Assembly: GCA_049792815.1 (NCBI GenBank)
Contig: JBARBG010000053.1
Span: 1 to 16,839, forward strand
Length of the DNA stretch: 16,839 bases
Direction of reading: 5' to 3'
Source: DAIDKA01 sp049792815
Lineage (GTDB): Bacteria; Pseudomonadota; Gammaproteobacteria; Steroidobacterales; Steroidobacteraceae
Shown here: piece after piece, positions 14,418 through 16,839 of the stretch
How the letters are laid out: each line of letters opens with the position of its first letter
Numbering within the stretch: the stretch's first letter is position 1
The notes under the pieces: generated by a model
Databases searched by the model: none
Told to the model about the DNA's origin: nothing
Seen by the model: the letters and a program-made list of their open reading frames with translations, nothing else
Program-made: the position numbers and the translations under genes

Positions 14418-15928
14418 ACAGGCGAACCTTTGTGCATTCCACGCTCATGGCCGCCGGCGGCCTGCTCGCTCCGACGCGCAGCCTGTGGGCGCAGGAGGGA
14501 GCCCGGGGCGGTATTCCGGCGAATCTGCCGGCCATCAGCGGTGCGGGCAAACCAGTCTCGCTGAGCGCCTCGGACCTGAAGGATCTGCGCGCGAGCCTGA
14601 AGGGCAGGCTGGTGCTGCCCCACGATCTGGGGTACGACGAGGCACGCAAATACTGGGATTCCGCCTTTGACCGTTATCCAGGGCTCATCGTGCTGGCCGC
14701 CAGCGCGGACGACGTCATTAAGGCCGTCCAGTTTGCCCGGTCGCATGACCTGCTGACCGCCGTAAAGTCCGGCGGTCACTGCCAGGTCGATAAGGCAACC
14801 GCGTGCGATGGCGGATTGATGATCGACCTGTCCCTGATGCGCGACGTGCAGATCGACGCGCAGGGGCGGCGCATTAAGGCACAGGGAGGCGCGCTGCTGG
14901 GACAGATCGACCGCATGACCCAAGCCGTGGGGCTCGCCACGACTTTAGGCACCGCTACCGATACCGGCATCGCCGGGCTGACCCTCGGAGGCGGTATCGG
15001 CCGGTTGATGCGCCCCTTCGGTCTGGCCATCGACAACGTGGTTTCCGCACAGATCGTGACCGCGGACGGCCAGCTTCGGCACTTAAGCGAGCAGGACAAC
15101 CCCGACCTCTTCTGGGCCATCCGTGGCGGCGGCGGCAACTTCGGCGTGGTGACGGCCTTCGAGTACCGTCTGCATCCCCTCGCGCATGAGGTGCTGGCGG
15201 CCAACGGTTCGTACCCCTACGAGCGGGCGCAGGACGTGCTGCGGGCCGTTACCGACCTCGCCATGGGCATGCCCGATGAAATGACGCTGGGCGTTGAACT
15301 CTCCAACGACGAACGCGGACGCCAGGTCACCTGGTCCGGATTCCATGCAGGCGATCCCAAGGAGGGTGAGCGACTGCTCGGGCCCTTGAAGAAGCTCGGC
15401 AAGACCCTGCGTGAGCGGATGTCTGCGGAGAGCTACCTTACGGCGCAGGGTGTTCCGGCCAATGCGCCGCTGGCGGTTCCCCAGGGCCCGGCCAGTTACG
15501 AGCGACACGGTTACGTGCAAGGCCTGCCGACGGAGGCCTTTTTCGGTGAGCTGGTGCGCCGCTTTGCCGCGGTTCCCAGCACCATGGAATGCTTCGCCAG
15601 CCTCGGACAGTTCGGCGGCGCAGTCGGGCGTGTCAGTCCGGATGCGACGGCCTACTGGAACCGCGCGGCCTCGTACGGTCTGATCGTCGGCGACTCCTGG
15701 GAGGGCCGCTCGCAGCCCGAGCCCGTCCGCAAGGCGTTCCGCGAGGTGTGGAACGGGATCGAGCCCTTCACCAAGGGTTACTACATCAACGGCGACTCCG
15801 AGGTGATCGAGCGACGCGTACGCGCCACGTTCGGTGGGAACTATCCGCGCCTGGAGCGCCTGAAGACACAGTACGATCCGACCAATTTCTTCAGTCTCAA
15901 CACAAACATCAAGCCCGTGCGTACCTGA
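14411..15928 (+). CDS. Tat-signal berberine-bridge-like FAD oxidase
   Basis: A 505-residue flavoprotein of the VAO/PCMH FAD-binding family with a berberine-bridge-type C-terminus. Residues 4-7 (RRTF) and the following hydrophobic stretch to about 28 form a Tat signal, consistent with export of a folded, flavin-loaded protein. His123 in KSGGHC is the expected 8-alpha-histidyl FAD attachment site. The second (cysteinyl) site is absent: the position aligned with GTC-P is Ala182. DLFWAIRGGGGNFGVVTAFEY (232-252, key residues W235, G239-G242) is the FAD-domain signature, and YDPTNFF plus a final NTNIKP mark the BBE tail. Such enzymes oxidise alcohols or amines using O2. The GTG start at 14411 lies seven bases after a GGGAGGG site and overlaps the SDR5 stop by 7 bp. 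Confidence 0.93.
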   Translation: MVDRRTFVHSTLMAAGGLLAPTRSLWAQEGARGGIPANLPAISGAGKPVSLSASDLKDLRASLKGRLVLPHDLGYDEARKYWDSAFDRYPGLIVLAASADDVIKAVQFARSHDLLTAVKSGGHCQVDKATACDGGLMIDLSLMRDVQIDAQGRRIKAQGGALLGQIDRMTQAVGLATTLGTATDTGIAGLTLGGGIGRLMRPFGLAIDNVVSAQIVTADGQLRHLSEQDNPDLFWAIRGGGGNFGVVTAFEYRLHPLAHEVLAANGSYPYERAQDVLRAVTDLAMGMPDEMTLGVELSNDERGRQVTWSGFHAGDPKEGERLLGPLKKLGKTLRERMSAESYLTAQGVPANAPLAVPQGPASYERHGYVQGLPTEAFFGELVRRFAAVPSTMECFASLGQFGGAVGRVSPDATAYWNRAASYGLIVGDSWEGRSQPEPVRKAFREVWNGIEPFTKGYYINGDSEVIERRVRATFGGNYPRLERLKTQYDPTNFFSLNTNIKPVRT

Positions 15929-15937
15929 CCCCGCGAC

Positions 15938-15968
15938 AAAAAAAGGCCGCTGGTTCGCAGCGGCCTTT
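15938..15968 (-). terminator. Rho-independent terminator of the TonB receptor gene
   Basis: An 11-bp perfect stem, AAAGGCCGCTG (15942-15952) and CAGCGGCCTTT (15958-15968), with a five-base loop. Read on the minus strand it is followed by a seven-T run (15944-15938), a textbook intrinsic terminator 28 bp after the receptor stop. On the plus strand only TTT follows, so it would end the FAD-oxidase operon less efficiently. Confidence 0.9.
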
Positions 15969-15995
15969 CACCCCTTCTCGCTCTCGTCTAAACGC

Positions 15996-16839
15996 TTATT
16001 TGAACTTCGCGGTCAGCTGCAGGTACCACTCGGCCGGCTCGTTGTAGCTGCCACCCAGCTCACCCGCACCGATATTCGGCGAGCCCGTGGTAATGAACCG
16101 GTCATTGGTGATGTTGGTGCCGCCCAGGGCCAGGTCGTAGCGCGCGTCCGAGGTGATGTAGTGGACCGAGGCATCCAGCATGCGGGTCGCCGGGTCACGC
16201 AGCTCGGGAGTGTTCAACGAGTCGTTGTACATCTCGGCCGTATAGGTGAAGGCGACGATGAAGCGCAGCGAGGACTCATTCGGCAACAGCACCGTGTACT
16301 CAGGATAGAACGTCATTTTGTACTTCGGCGTCTTCGGCAGCCGTGCGTCGAGCGAATTGCCCGCCACGATATTGCACACCGGGCCACCGGTGGCCGGATT
16401 GATCGCAGTCGTGGGACATTCGTTGAGGCCGATCCCGGGAAGGATTTCCTGCGGAATGTTGGCGCTCGGATTGACGTAGGTGTAGTAGGCATCGATGTAC
16501 GAGCCAGACAAGTTCAGGGACAGGCCGCCACCGATGATCGACTGCAGCTCCAGTTCCGCACCCTTGATCTTGGCGTTGCCGGCGTTGGTGTAGACCGGTG
16601 AGATGCCCTGCTGGATGTCCAGCTGGATGCCGGTGTAATCCGTGTAGAACACGGCGGCGTTGGCCTTCAAATGATGGTTAAGCCACTCGGACTTCACGCC
16701 GAGTTCCCAGGTCTTAGTGTACTCGGGGGAGAACTGCGCGGCCTCGGCGGTGTCGTTTGCGGACAGACGCGTCGTCCAGCCACCGGCCTTGAACCCCTTG
16801 CCCCAGCTCAGGTATGCCATGGCCTGATCGGTGAAGTGC
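15996..16839 (-). CDS. TonB-dependent outer-membrane receptor, C-terminal part
   Basis: The C-terminal 280 residues of an outer-membrane TonB-dependent receptor; the plug domain and N-terminus lie beyond the right edge. Barrel hallmarks are AYLSWGKGFKAGGW, FSPEYTKTWELGVKSEW, FYTDYTGIQLDIQ, NAGNAKIKGAELELQ and the terminal amphipathic strand WYLQLTAKF with aromatic Phe next to last. An extracellular-loop-like stretch holds two Cys (in NECPTT and PVCNIV) that could form a disulfide. These receptors import siderophores, vitamins, sugars or aromatic compounds with energy from TonB. The AYLSxxKGFKxGG pattern is common in receptors of sphingomonads and related catabolic proteobacteria. It converges on the FAD-oxidase operon with a shared terminator. 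The substrate is unknown. Confidence 0.93.
   Translation of the reverse strand, partial: HFTDQAMAYLSWGKGFKAGGWTTRLSANDTAEAAQFSPEYTKTWELGVKSEWLNHHLKANAAVFYTDYTGIQLDIQQGISPVYTNAGNAKIKGAELELQSIIGGGLSLNLSGSYIDAYYTYVNPSANIPQEILPGIGLNECPTTAINPATGGPVCNIVAGNSLDARLPKTPKYKMTFYPEYTVLLPNESSLRFIVAFTYTAEMYNDSLNTPELRDPATRMLDASVHYITSDARYDLALGGTNITNDRFITTGSPNIGAGELGGSYNEPAEWYLQLTAKFK

Overview
The window is high-GC, densely packed bacterial chromosome. Spacers are short, good Shine-Dalgarno sites are common, and there are several ATGA-type overlaps. A TonB-dependent receptor, many twin-arginine (Tat) signal peptides and a hydantoinase/oxoprolinase-type operon suggest an aerobic, catabolically versatile Gram-negative proteobacterium, for example a Steroidobacter/Nevskia-like gammaproteobacterium or a sphingomonad. 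The sequence alone does not settle which. I see no tRNA, rRNA, CRISPR array, transposase or phage gene.

Layout. (1) 1-2053, minus: two tandem paralogous short-chain dehydrogenases (SDRs), each with a Tat signal and a proline-rich linker; the second runs off the left edge. (2) 2207-3334, plus: a third Tat-signal SDR, divergent from the first two across a 153-bp control region. (3) 3331-8701, minus: an operon of MFS transporter, 72-residue zinc ribbon, HyuA-type and HyuB-type subunits. The last gene overlaps the third SDR tail-to-tail by 4 bp. (4) 8765-10280, plus: a small unrecognised Tat protein followed by an exported double VOC (glyoxalase-fold) protein. (5) 10298-12452, minus: an unusual SDR with an N-terminal Cys4 knob, then a membrane-anchored TPR-like protein. 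(6) 12475-15928, plus: a four-gene operon of YkgJ-type Cys-cluster protein, DUF1348 NTF2-like protein, Sec-signal SDR and Tat-signal berberine-bridge-like FAD oxidase. (7) 15996-16839, minus: the C-terminal part of a TonB-dependent receptor, followed by a strong terminator.

The theme is exported redox chemistry. Four of the five SDRs carry export signals, as do the FAD oxidase, the VOC protein and a small orphan. SDRs normally work in the cytoplasm, where NAD(P)H is recycled. Glucose-fructose oxidoreductase of Zymomonas is the known precedent for a Tat-exported Rossmann enzyme that keeps its NADP bound. I infer a periplasmic oxidation/reduction set, fed by an outer-membrane receptor, with cytoplasmic uptake and ring opening or carboxylation through the MFS/Hyu operon. 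The substrate cannot be read from the sequence.

The other stand-out is the 12439-12488 intergenic region. It is a near-palindrome holding two mirror-image -10 elements, each exactly 6 nt from its start codon, which suggests a bidirectional leaderless promoter.
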